DNA from: Parasponia andersonii
Taxonomy: Eukaryota; Streptophyta; Magnoliopsida; Rosales; Cannabaceae
Direction of reading: 5' to 3'
Length of the DNA: 64,000 nt
Assembly (NCBI GenBank): GCA_002914805.1
Contig: JXTB01000497.1
Location: 178,771 to 242,770 of the forward strand
This document shows positions 46,993 through 57,479 of the stretch, one piece after another (position 1 is the stretch's first letter; the number at the start of each line of letters is the position of its first letter). The position numbers and the translations under genes are program-made. The notes under the pieces are model-generated. The model was not told where the DNA came from, did not search any database, and saw nothing but the letters and a program-made list of their open reading frames with translations.

Positions 46993-47951
46993 TAGGGGTG
47001 GCAATTCGTATTGTCGTGTTATAATTGTGTCGTGTCGAGACACATATATAACGAGTATTTACTCAATTCGACCATGACACGTTTATTAATCGTGTCATTA
47101 TTTGTGAACACGTACATGATCTGCTAATTAAACAGGTCACCCGCCGTGACACGACATATTTAACACGTTATTTAATCGTGTCTTATTCAGGTTGTGTTCT
47201 ACCTAACACAAACTATTAACCTGTTTAGGTCAAATTTAACGTATTTATGACATGTTTAATCTGTTTACATCGAATTTAACCTATTTATAATAAATATTCT
47301 TATATAAGTCAACCAGTCAAATATAACCCACTAAACTTAATATGTAAACCTATTTAAACATTTCTAATATAACCTATAATAATCTATTTAACCTAACTAA
47401 GTTCACAAATCACAACTTCACATTTCCAAACATAATGACATGTATAACAAAATTAACTTGTTAACCAATACATCCAATAAAATACAAGGTCCACAGCAAT
47501 TAAAAGCTATCAAACCAAAATAAATAGTCTCTCAAATCAGCACGATAAATAGTCTCTCAAACCAAAATAAATAGTCTCTCAAAATAAATAGTCTCTCAAA
47601 TCAGCACGATAATACTTTTCATTTTACCTTTTGTTTTTTTTTTTTTGAATTTTTAATTTTTTTAAAATTAAATGTTAAAAAAATTATTTTTTATCGTGTC
47701 ATAAACGGGTTGTAAATAGGTTAATTGCAGGTTGACACTATTATGACATGTTTATTAATTTTGGTTTTAATCGTGTCAAATGTGTCAATTTCGGGTTAGA
47801 CAGGTTGACCTAATTTTGACCTGTTATTTTATCGCGCTTAATCATGTTTAACTTGTTTTGACCCACACCTGTTTAAGCTTAATCCAAACCCGCTAACTTC
47901 GTGTCGTTTTCGAGTCGTGTTATCGTGTCGTGACCTGGATTGCCGCCCCTA
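46993..47951. mobile_element. Non-autonomous hAT element, 959 bp
   Basis: The left end TAGGGGTGGCAATTCG and the inverse of the right end TAGGGGCGGCAATCC form the terminal repeats. Flanks CTAGATAT (46985-46992) and CTATATAT (47952-47959) agree at 7 of 8 positions, the hAT target size. The interior has many GTGTCGTG / CACGAC blocks in both directions and a short array of AAATAAATAGTCTCTCAAA (47519-47606). No transposase fragment. Confidence 0.8.
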
Positions 47952-48035
47952 CTATATATTTCATATATATTTCTGTTTGCATTGTGTTGGGCGTTGTTTG
48001 TGCGATAGTACGTGATAGGTACAATATATTATAAG

Positions 48036-48071
48036 TTGTCAATTCAGTAGGCATTTTCCATATATAGTTAT
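48036..48071. mobile_element. Left piece of a MITE split by element 2
   Basis: GTTGTCAATTCAGTAGGCATTTT matches the terminal repeat of the MITEs at 57103-57346 and 62526-62764. The rest of this MITE lies at 56669-56868, beyond the retrotransposon. Joining the two pieces at GTTAT gives the expected family layout, TTATTTTTTTTAGTTGTTAGATCG. Confidence 0.75.
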
Positions 48072-48788
48072 TGTTGAGGAGGTTTTGTGAATAATAAATT
48101 TAGAAAAATTACAAAATGTGACTTGTGTGTGAAAATGGTTAATTATCTAAAGCAAACAAATAGACAAGAATTTTATAGTAATTCAGCCCTAAAAAAGATG
48201 AGCCTACGTCCACTGTTTTTTTTACTATTTTTTGGAGAATTACAAGAACTCAAAATTACAATGTGTTGTCTGAAAGGAAGAAATAAGAGTTTAAGAAATC
48301 CAAAAAGATCAGAAAGAAGTCCAAAAAAGATCAAAAGCTTCTCCGATTGAAACATTGAACTCCCTTTATATAGGTGAGGATAGCTCAATATTTTCCAATT
48401 GTGAGAATGGGTAACTGTATAATCGGGCAATACAATTTGAGTAACAATATAACTGGATAATCACTTAAATGAGATGACTGGTCGATCTTTAAAGAGAAAC
48501 TTTTGTTTCCCTTTCTTTGTAGGTTATCCATTTGACGAAGCTTAGTCTAGTTTCCTTTTCATTCTGGTCGCACTTAACTCGTTCGAAGGAGGTCGCACTA
48601 ACTTATGCGGTAGAGGTCACACTTAACTCGTTCGGAGGAGGTCGCACTAACTTATGCAGTGGAGGTCGCACGTAACTCTTTCGGAAGAGGTCGCATTTAA
48701 TTCTTTCTCATGCGACTTGACACGTTCACTTGGTCAACTTTTCCCTTTTTGGTATTGACCAAAATATAGGATTTTAGATCGCATAACA
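48072..48788 (-). repeat. 3' LTR of element 2
   Basis: 717 bp; the outer end TGTTGAGGAGG (inverse CCTCCTCAACA) and the inner end inverse TGTTATGCGATCTAAAATCC match element 1. The U3 part (48565-48700) has four GGTCGCACTAACTTATGCGG / GGTCACACTTAACTCGTTCGG-type units. It differs from the 5' LTR by point changes and an extra GTTTTTTTTACTATT near 48209-48231. Confidence 0.9.
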
Positions 48789-48790
48789 AT

Positions 48791-48803
48791 TACCCCCCAG
48801 CTC
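48791..48803 (-). promoter_or_regulatory. Polypurine tract of element 2
   Basis: On the minus strand it reads GGAGCTGGGGGGT just before the 3' LTR, the counterpart of 5531-5543. Confidence 0.8.
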
Positions 48804-49194
48804 CATTAGTTGTTTAAGACAAAATGGAGCTTCTTTTTACTAGAAGTGCGAGCTTAAAAAATGCGATGTCATGACCTAGACTTGAGACCCTCGAAGAGTC
48901 ACCAAATCTCAAATCTCACATTTTCAAGATCATGCGTACCTTTTTTTTGACAGATGAAACCACGTGTCACCTTTTATAAGAAGAATAGCAAAACTCGAGG
49001 AGATTTTTCCTTTCTTTTCCTTTTTAAAACAAACACAATGATAGCGATGATGCCAGTTGTTGTCTTAAATCGAATCATTTCAAATTTTGAAAAGATACTG
49101 ATTTAATTTCAGAAAAAATCAAATCCTACGTGAACTTCGGCCTTTAGATTTGAAAATTGAATACATTGATCTACGGCTGTGATTTGATGATGCT

Positions 49195-49799
49195 CGAGGC
49201 ATATATATCAAAAACTAATCTGCCTCCTCTTCAAAAAACCTATCATCTACTATTTCTCTCAAAACCTGAAATATTCACAAAGCAACCCTTCCGGCATTGT
49301 TCTGTTTCTCAGCTTGCACAACTTTGACATCTTCTCTGACGAAGTTATCATCACAATCCTTCAGACGTCATCTTGGTCCCTCCGTCTTCGAAGAAAGGTT
49401 AGTATATATCCTCTCTCTCTTGTTCTTCGATTTTTCCAGAACTCTTATTTACAGATCTTATTTCTAGAAAATAGAAACAAACTGTAGAGCCTAAATATTC
49501 TGAACATAAACCCATCCTATATTCGGATGGACTGTAAAATGGAAATTTTTAGATCCCCTTCGTTGGTTTATAGAATACCTTCTTTTAGATGACTGACAGA
49601 GATAAACTCGTGAAAGAGTTTTTTATTTTCTTTATAAACGAACTGCTCGAACGATTTTTATGAATCCGTAGATCGATTAGAAAAAAATTCGATGAGTAGC
49701 TTGTTGATGCAACCCTAGGATGAGACTCCAAAACTACTCGCATATAGCTAAGGTCCCTGATGCTCGCATAGGACTAAATCTATCCATATTTCTTTTCAG
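49195..49799 (+). promoter_or_regulatory. Promoter, leader and leader intron of the antisense gene, element 2
   Basis: CATATATATCAAAAA at about 49198-49212 is a TATA-like box. A CT-rich leader follows (49220-49395). GAAAG|GTTAGTATATATCC near 49397 looks like a donor and CTTTTCAG at about 49793-49800 the acceptor, directly before the position of the start codon. Element 1 has the same acceptor before its ATG at 4614. Confidence 0.4.
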
Positions 49800-49800
49800 A

Positions 49801-51940
49801 TATCTAGTAGTGAAGATTTTAAGGAAGTAATTGTATTCTCAGGAGAATCTTCCAATACCAGTGTTAGCTCCATAAATCTCGAAGATTATCTTGAGCCAGA
49901 ACCTGAAATTGAGATAACCAGAGTCAGGCAAAGTAGTCCTTGCATAGGCGACCTTTCTCAAGACCAATGGCTTCGGCATATCAGAGATGCCCCTGCGTTC
50001 GCAACGGGTTATCAATATGTAGAGGGAGACTGGTCATGTACCAATATAAGGACGAACTGCACCACGAATAGGCTCAGCAAGATCATGTGCAACTACAAGA
50101 TCGCCATCCTTCTTCACCTTCCCATGGAGTTCAATCGACCACATACTCCATCTCGCGGAATTGCCTCATTCTCTGAAGTAGTTTGTAAATGCGGGGTCTA
50201 CCTCTCACTTCATCCGTACATAAAATCCATTGTCGATTATTATGGAGTCGTTTATTTCAACTAACTCTAAATACTTATAGATACATGGTAGGTCTATACA
50301 TACTATACCATAAACTAGGCTTAGAAACCCCTACTCCTGAAGAGTTCGCTTGGTTTTACCAAGTGAAATCAAACCCATCAGACTTCGGCTTCTTTTATGT
50401 GAGTAAGTGGTCAAACCAAGCAATAAAAACTATCTACGGGATTCGCAACAACATGGGAAAATGGAAAAATCCATTTTTCTACTTTGACTATGCAGATAAC
50501 GGCTTTTTTCAGAATCCTGGTTGGTAGTTTTCAGTTCATCGCTTTTTCTGTATAATCATATTATTCTGATCGCACTCGTATGTCATCGCAGACAACAGGG
50601 AACGACCTGGACTTTCTAGAGAATAACTCGCAAGGGTGTATAGAATCAATGACCTTCTGATTGGGGAATTCGATTGGAAGAAGCTTGGGACTTCCAAGAA
50701 CTTAGTCGCTTATAATTTGCTTCCAAGGGGAACCGCGTTCCCTGAACCCACTGTCCGTTTGACCAGACTATCGAGCTCGAAAAAGAAGAAGCCGAGGAAG
50801 TAAACGGAAAAGAGTGCTTTGTCTTCCAAACTTAGGAAACGAAAAGCACCTGCCACCCCTATAACCTCAGAACTATCATCTTCAGAAACAGCATCACCAC
50901 CAGCTTCTTAACAGCGAGAGGGTAATTATATATATATATATTATCATCATCATATTATGTCACCTCCTTGCTGACACATCTATACAGAAATGATTATTGG
51001 TAGCAGATTGCGAGTACTGCCTTCCACTCTGGGGTCCATGGCAAAGTCTAAGACGCTAGAGAGCACACCTCCATTGACGTCAAAAGGGAAAGAGAAGGTT
51101 GACACTTCTAAGAAACGAAAATTTGCCTTCGAGGATATCCCAACAAGCTCGTCTCCTCCTCAACCTCAAACTGTGAGCCATCCTGAACCATCTAAGGAGA
51201 CTGCCACTTCTTCGGAACCGAACCAGGTTAATAAGAACGAGGAGCTTTTGGCACTCCTTAACCAATTACTGGAGAAGGTTGGTATGAGCACAACCTTCAT
51301 TGATCCCTTCATTTCCAAAGATGGCTGAGAGAGGATGAAGCGACGTTCTGTCAAGGTTGCTTTTGGTTTTGCGATAAGGATATTGGCAAATATAAGCATA
51401 TTCTATTTTCTCTTTTCAACGCATTTTTCTGGTATTGATGTATTATATTTTCAGACTGCTGTAGCTACTGTCTTGATGCATGACCCAGTCCTTGAGTGTT
51501 TGGAGAAGGCCGAAAAAGTCGAAGAGATAACCCAAGCATTCGAGGACTCAGAGAAGGCTCACGAGGAGGAGAAAAAAGCCTTCGATTTAGAGAGGCAGTA
51601 GCTACTCGAAGGTATGGCCAAGGAGAAGTTTGAAAAGGAGAAGCTCGAGGAAAAAATTAAAGAGCTTGAAAAGACTATCTCTGAGCATCCGAATTGTATG
51701 AAGGAGGCATCAACAGAGGCAGCTCGCAAGGCTGTTGAAGAGTTCAAGGCTACTAAAGTCAAGGAGCTCGAAGACAAAGCCCGTGACATCGCATCGTCGA
51801 CCACTATATATAACATCTTCTGTGAGCATCCGGACTTCGAATTTTCCATCCTTAGTGAAGACATGGTCGAGCTTGTCCATAGTTGGAGGGAAGATGAAGC
51901 TACCAAAACTGGAGATGGTGGAACGAGCACGTCTGCATAA
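49801..51940 (+). pseudogene. Spliced antisense gene of element 2 (Transposase_28-like, coiled-coil)
   Basis: This is the counterpart of 2514-4614. The start codon is changed (ATA for ATG). Exons by comparison: 49801-50519, intron 50520-50591; exon to 50921, intron 50922-50987 (GT...AG); exon to 51391, intron 51392-51454 whose donor is AT instead of GT here; final exon to the stop at 51938-51940. Regions in order: acidic start (INLEDYLEPEPEIEI), a Transposase_28-like domain with LHLPMEFNRPHTP and YRYMVGLYILYHKLG, a basic linker (KKKPRK), TPPLTSKGKEKVDTSKKRK, then a coiled coil (51480-51800) and FCEHPDFEF. A 1-base deletion near 50255 and stops such as TGA at 51326-51328 disable it. Role unknown; DNA or RNA binding is possible from the basic segments. 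Confidence 0.7.
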
Positions 51941-53100
51941 TATTAATGTTCTTTTATTTTTTATTTTTTACTTCAGAACAATACGGGCTTGGTCCCTTCT
52001 TATTTGTATTTCTTTGCTTGCATACAGGTGCGAGCTTTTATCAAAGAATGAATGCTTTCTTTATTAGACGTTTATTCCTACAGAATAATCAACACACTAA
52101 GTCATAATATAGAAGATAATTAATTTAACCAGGTAGTCAATCACTAAGTGACTGATCGGTACGCTATTGCGATTTGAATCTAACACACTTAAAATAGTTG
52201 TGTTAGGATAGGTTAGGTCGCTTAAGAAAATAACAAGTATGAGTGATGCAAACTCAATACTGTTTTTCAAAAGTTCCATGGCAAAATGTAAATATAGCAA
52301 TATATCACATCGAACAATGAACGTTTTGTTTAGTTGCTTTGTTGTTCGAGGAGGAAAATCGCATAGTACGACATGCTAAAGCATGAAGCGAGGAGAAAAT
52401 TCTAAGATTTTAAGGAATTTTAGATATTTCGACGATCTAAAATTCCGACCGCTCTAAATGAACGTTTTGCATAGTCTCTTAGGAAGCAAGTAGAAGATAA
52501 TATTCTGATCCCACTGCTCCCGAGTCTTAAGGTGTTCGAAGACTGCCATAAAACTATAAAAAGTATCAAATCAAATGATCGATGAGGAGACACCCTTATT
52601 GATGATGGCGAATGACAATCAATGAATGACGATCAACGAATGATGATTAACGAATGACGATCAACGAATGACGATTAACGAATGACGAACAACAAATGAC
52701 GATCAACGAATGATGAATGACGAATGACGATCAACGAATGACGAATGAGTAGATATCTTTATTGATGAATGACGAATAACATGAAGATATACATGAAAAT
52801 TTACTGGTAATAGCGACGAAGTTGTTCTGTATTCTAGGCATGCTCGATCTTTTGTCTGCCAGTACGAGCTAACTTATATGTCCCAGATCAAATGATGGCA
52901 TCAATAACATACGGTCATTCCCAAGAGGGTCCCGAAGAACAAGGTCTTGCCGAAGAACAAGGTCACCAACTTCAAATCCTCTTCGTCTGACTTTAGAGTT
53001 ATAATATTGAGCAGTGCGCTATTGATATGATGCGATTTAAAGCTGAGACTGCTCGCGCCTTTCTTCTAAGAAATCGAGTTCAATCCTCATCAGCGCACTA
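51941..53100 (-). other. Spacer and integrase C-terminal remnant, element 2
   Basis: 51960-52560 is the conserved element spacer without ORF. 52800-53095 on the minus strand is the integrase C terminus in several frames (LMRIELDFLEERREQ, then a GPY-like module and RIEHA), matching 1504-1821 of element 1. Confidence 0.7.
52610..52749. repeat. 14-bp minisatellite with a 7-bp half unit
   Basis: About 140 bp made of GAATGACGATCAAC and variants, with some units cut to GAATGAC. It lies in the spacer between integrase and the antisense gene, where element 1 has a different short repeat (CTTCGGCTATT type). Confidence 0.9.
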
Positions 53101-55897
53101 CTTTGATCTTGCTCATAGGTAGATCGCTGTATCTATATTGAGGCGGTGATATGATATTCAGATCAATCCCCACCATATCCGATTATTGCCATGCGAAGAC
53201 ATCCAGGTTAGATTTCAGACTAGCGACCAATGAAGCTCGCACAGGCTCTTGAAGCTTTGCTCCAATCTTTAAAATCTTGGAGGATCTGTCAAATAGCAAA
53301 TCCTCCAAGTCTTCAATGGGTCCAGTTTTGACCTCTCCATCGATTTCTCGAGAGTCGAGGTCTTCGCTTGTCGTTTTGATTGACGTTTCGCATGATGCTT
53401 CGCTTGACGCTTCCACTGTCATTTCACCTGACACTTCTCTTTATAGTTAGACCATCATTGTGCGAGGTGTCGTATCCTTTGCTGCGAGCTTTAAAGAGTT
53501 GTTGTAGCAAGTCCGCGCATCATATTGGTTTCCTCGCACTTCGCCTACTTTTTGTTGAGTCGGGAATTTCATGGCGAGATGATAGATCGATGTTACTGCT
53601 CGAAGTTTCCTCAGTGCCGGTCTTCCCAGTACAACATTGAATGCAGAGGGATAATCTACAACTAAGAATTGGATCATTACCACTGAAACCCTAGGATAGG
53701 TTCTAATATTGACCCTTAACTCAATCATGCCCATAGGCATTATGCTGTTACCAGTGAATCCGTAGAGTGGGGTGACAGTGGGCTTCAGGTCACTTTCATT
53801 CAACCCTATCTTCTTAAAGGCGTCATAATACAGGATGTCAATAGCACTTCTGTTATCGACCAATACTCGCCATAATTGTGTGCTTCCACAATTGATCTTT
53901 ATGACCAATGTATCATTATGTGGATAATGGACCTCCCTCGCATCTTGGTCTGTGAAGGTAATATCCATATCCGGTACTCATTGAAGCTTTCGTGGTCGCT
54001 GTTAGAGGTGCATGACGTTGGTCAACGGCTGCTACCGAGCTTCTTGTACATACCTATCCTGCGCTCTCTTGGAATCTCCACCAACGTGTGGTCCTCCGAA
54101 AATAGTTCGCATCTCGCGCTGAATTTCTGGAGCTCGCTGTCAGTTTTCTTCTCGTCTTTCATTATTCTATTTAGAGTACTGCCACAACCGCCCTTCTTTA
54201 ATCAATCTTTCAATCTCATCTTTCAGGGCAAAGCAGTTATTGGTATCGTGTCCAATGTCATTGTGATACCGACAAAACTTGTCGGGGTCGCACATTGCTC
54301 TGTCTCTTTTTATCAGTTCTGGTTTACGATACCGCTTATGTTGGTTTGTGACCACATAGATATGATCTATGAGTACGTTCAATTCAGTATAATTATTGGA
54401 CCTCATGGGAGCTCTTGGAATCTCCTATTTTTTCTGTTTGGGCTGCTTATCAATCGATTGTTCATTACTCCTTTTGTTCGACTTCTTATTACTATTGTTA
54501 TTGTCTGTTGTTGCATCTTTGGCAGCATTCTTTCCTCCTCCCTTTGTCGGCTTATAAAGGTTTTTGCGTGAAGATTCTACCCTTAGATGTCGACTAACTC
54601 TTCGATAGAAGTCTTCAAGGGTTTTGCATTCTCGCTCTAGTAACTCTTCCCAGAGTTTAGTTTCTGGTCGTACCCCAGCCATCATTAGAGTTAAAACTCC
54701 TCCCTCAGGTGGGTTATTAACCTTCGCCAACTCTGAGGTAAAATGATTTAGGTAAGATTGTAGAGTTTTCTCCGAGCCTTGCTGAATAGTAGACAGACTT
54801 ACCAGTGGAATAGTAAAATTCTTCGCAGCCTGGAATTACCTCAAGAATGCAGTCTAAAGCTGTTGCCAGGATGAGAGTGAACCAGACTTAAGTCCTCGGA
54901 ACCACTTCTTCGCCGCTCCTGTGAGAGTTACGGCAAAGCATCTACAACATGCGAGATCATCAACACGATGAAGTTCCATCAGGTCGCTGAAGTGATTCAT
55001 ATGGTCCTGCGGATCAGTTTTCCCATCAAAAGTGTTTATGGTAGGAAGTTTGAATCTAGTAGGTAAGGCGGCAGCTCGAACCTCCTCGCTGAATGGCGAT
55101 TGACGATACCCATCAGCGAGTTCATCGTCCCAACCAGTAAGTGCATCTAAAGCAATCCTCAGATTATGAACATCGACGTTCAGAGGGAGAACATTCTCTC
55201 TTACTGGTAGTAGGAGTGGCCTCTGATCATTGTCACGATATAAGGCGGGTTGGTTAGGTAGGGTGTGCTGTGACCTTAGGGATTCCAATAAAACAGTGCA
55301 ACCAGATCGGCTTTGGTCGTTGTGATGCGATGTGAATCGCTCCTAAGTCACTGATCCAGATATTGTCTCAGGTTTGTAGAATTCTGTCGAGATTCCCTAC
55401 TAATCCTTTCAAAGACACTCCTCGATTGACATTTTTGCTCGTTGTCTAGATAATCACGATCGATGGTTGCTCTCCGGGAAGGTTACCCACGATCATGATC
55501 AGTGCTCGAACTTTCAGTACTAGATACTAGAGGCAAGTCTGCGACCTTGACTTTTCCCTTGGAGATACAATCTCCTCGACGCTCCTACCGGGCTTTAGGT
55601 TGGTCGCGGTTCCCTGTCTCCAGGATCTGAATTCCTCTCTCAGGTTATTAAGCGGGACGTTTTCTAGGACGTTCGTGCTGTGGTGGTGTTAGCATCTGTC
55701 CCTCAGCAAGTCATCGTAGAGAGTCATTAATCTGACTTATAATGTGCTTCCTCTATACGATCCTGTCTCTGGACAATATTTTTCGGTACGGTCACGGCAG
55801 GCTGATCCTGAGCAGGATCTACCTGTGCAGCAGCGATACTTTGGGGATGATTTTGGCTAGTTCCGGTGTTTCTGGTAATGTTTCTAGTATTTGCCAT
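53100..55897 (-). pseudogene. gag and protease relic of element 2, with RT N-terminal scrap
   Basis: Read on the minus strand from an ATG at 55897 (MANTRNITRN). Gag core with TRFKLPTINTFDGKTDPQDH and FAVTLTGAAKKWF lies at 55288-54854. The gag C-part has VRPETKLWEELLERECKTLEDF (54730-54425) and a zinc-knuckle-like CRYHNDIGHDTNNC at about 54300. Protease lies at 53968-53447, with LVDNRSAIDILYYDAF where the active-site Asp is present but the following residue is Asn-Arg instead of the usual small residues, and FNVVLGRPALRKL. RT begins with LVASLKSNLDVFAW (53230-53183) and stops being recognisable at about 53,100. Frameshifts and stops separate the parts. Confidence 0.85.
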
Positions 55898-55939
55898 TGT
55901 TGAAAGAAGCGGAATGAACAAAATTTTCTGCCGGAATAG

Positions 55940-55957
55940 CCCTCCTTCTAGTGCCAA
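55940..55957 (-). promoter_or_regulatory. Primer-binding site candidate of element 2
   Basis: Two bases after the 5' LTR the minus strand reads TGGCACTAGAAGGAGGGC. A PBS begins with TGG, complementary to the CCA end of a tRNA. I did not assign the tRNA. Confidence 0.6.
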
Positions 55958-55958
55958 T

Positions 55959-56663
55959 TATTGACAGAGGTTTTGTCAACAAAAAATTTAGAAAAATGGC
56001 AAAATGTGGCTTTTGTGTGAAAAGGGTTAATTAACTAAAGCAAACAAAGAGACAAGAATTTTATGGTGGTTTAGCCCCAAAAAAGATGAGCCTACGTCTA
56101 CTATTTTTTGGAGAATTACAAGAGCTCAAAATTACAATGTGTTGTCCAAAAAGAAGAAGCAAGAGTTCAAGAAATCCAAAAAGATCAGAAAGAAGTCCAA
56201 AAAAGATCAAAAGCTCTCCAATTGAAACATTGAACTCCCTTTATATAGGTGATGATAGCTCAATGTTTCCCAATTATGAGCATGGGTAATTGTATAATCG
56301 GGTAATACAATTTGAGTAACAATATAACTGGGTAATCACTTAAATGAGATGACTAATCAATCTTTAAAGAGAAACTTTTGTTTCCCTTTCTTTGTAGGTT
56401 ACCTGTTTGACGAAACTTAGTTTAGTTTCCTTTTCATTCTGGTCGCACTTAACTCGTTCGGAGGAGGTCGTACTAACTTATACGGTGGAGGTCACACTTA
56501 ACTCGTTCAGAGGAGGTCGCACTAACTTATACGGTGGAGGTTGCACGTAACTCTTTCGGAAGAGGTCGCATTTAATTCTTTCTCATGCGACTAAACACGT
56601 TCACTTGGTCAACTTTTTCCTTTTTGGTATTGACCAACATATAGGATTTTAGACCGCACAACA
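55959..56663 (-). repeat. 5' LTR of element 2
   Basis: 705 bp. The outer end is TGTTGTGCGGTCTAAAATCC on the minus strand; the inner end TATTGACAGAGG is a decayed form of TGTTGATGGAGG. It aligns with 48072-48788 along its length. Differences between the two LTRs arose after insertion and could date it. Confidence 0.9.
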
Positions 56664-56668
56664 GTTAT

Positions 56669-56868
56669 TTTTTTTAGTTGTTAGATCGTTATCTAATAAT
56701 GATCTAATCGTGATCCAACGATTATAATAAAGTGTATGAAAAGAAGTATATCATTAATATTATTTTTTTCTTATTTTTTTTAATAAAAACATATGGATAA
56801 TAAATTTTCATTGATTAAATTGATACTTAAATATAGGTAAAAAAAAAATACCTACTGGATTATTGCCC
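56669..56868. mobile_element. Right piece of the split MITE
   Basis: It continues the MITE cut at 48071: GTTGTTAGATCGTTATCTAATAATGATC, the subterminal palindrome of the family, then AAAAATACCTACTGGATTATTGCCC as the other terminal repeat. Confidence 0.75.
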
Positions 56869-56899
56869 TATATTATATATGTGTATATATATATATAAA

Positions 56900-57073
56900 G
56901 GGTCATAATTTAGTAAATTTTTTTCACCTATTTATACTATAATTTGAACAATTGAAAAAAAAATAAAAATAAAAATACATTATTTAATGCTTTTTTCTAT
57001 CAACTTTTTATAATGAAAGCACTTACGTGAGAAATTTTAATTAATAAAAAAAATATCTACTAAATTGGTTCCC
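56900..57073. mobile_element. MITE, diverged member of the same family
   Basis: The left end GGGTCATAATTTAGTAAATTTTTTTCACC and inverse right end GGGAACCAATTTAGTAGATATTTTTTT correspond to the GGCACCAATCCAGTAGGTATTTTTTT ends of the next copy. AT microsatellite separates it from both neighbours. Confidence 0.65.
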
Positions 57074-57102
57074 ATATAAGAATATATAAGATATATATAT
57101 AT

Positions 57103-57343
57103 AGAGCACCAATCCAGTAGGTATTTTTTTTTTTTTACCTATGCATAGGTATCAATTTGGCCAATGAAAATTTAGCATGCATATTTTTTTATTGTAAAAA
57201 ATAAGAGAGAGAAAGAGTATTAATGATGTACGTCTTTTCATGCACTTCATTATAGCCATTGGATCACCATTAGATGGTGATCCAACGGCTAAAAAAAAAT
57301 ACCTACCCATAGATAAAGAAAAAAAATACCTATTGGATTGGTG

Positions 57344-57346
<3 letters not shown>
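57103..57346. mobile_element. MITE, best-preserved copy of the family
   Basis: Terminal repeats AGAGCACCAATCCAGTAGGTATTTTTTT and inverse right AGGCACCAATCCAATAGGTATTTTTTT. A subterminal palindrome, CATTGGATCACCATTAGATGGTGATCCAACGG, lies at 57256-57291. It inserted in or beside a (TA)n run, so the target duplication cannot be told apart from the microsatellite. Confidence 0.8.
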
Positions 57347-57379
<33 letters not shown>

Positions 57380-57479
57380 GAATCGTTAGATGACTAAAAA
57401 GGACTAAGAAGGTAATTGTCCAAGAAATTATATACTGTATGAAACACAATGAGAGACAAGGAGAATTGGTTGGTGTAAA

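Larger units (their letters stand above)
48072..56663 (-). mobile_element. Ty3/gypsy Tat-lineage element with both LTRs (element 2)
   Basis: 8,592 bp, bounded by GTTAT on both sides (48067-48071 and 56664-56668), a perfect 5-bp target duplication. In its own direction (right to left) it has a 5' LTR, primer-binding site, gag, protease, a trace of RT, the last part of integrase, a spacer, the antisense gene (so plus strand here), polypurine tract and 3' LTR. About 3 kb of pol (RT, both RNase H domains and most of integrase) is missing at about 53,100. It must have moved with proteins from other copies if the deletion came before insertion; otherwise it was deleted in place. Confidence 0.92.

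Noticed and set aside
53876..54571. 231-codon plus-strand frame
   Set aside because: It is the shadow of the gag/protease relic on the minus strand of element 2.
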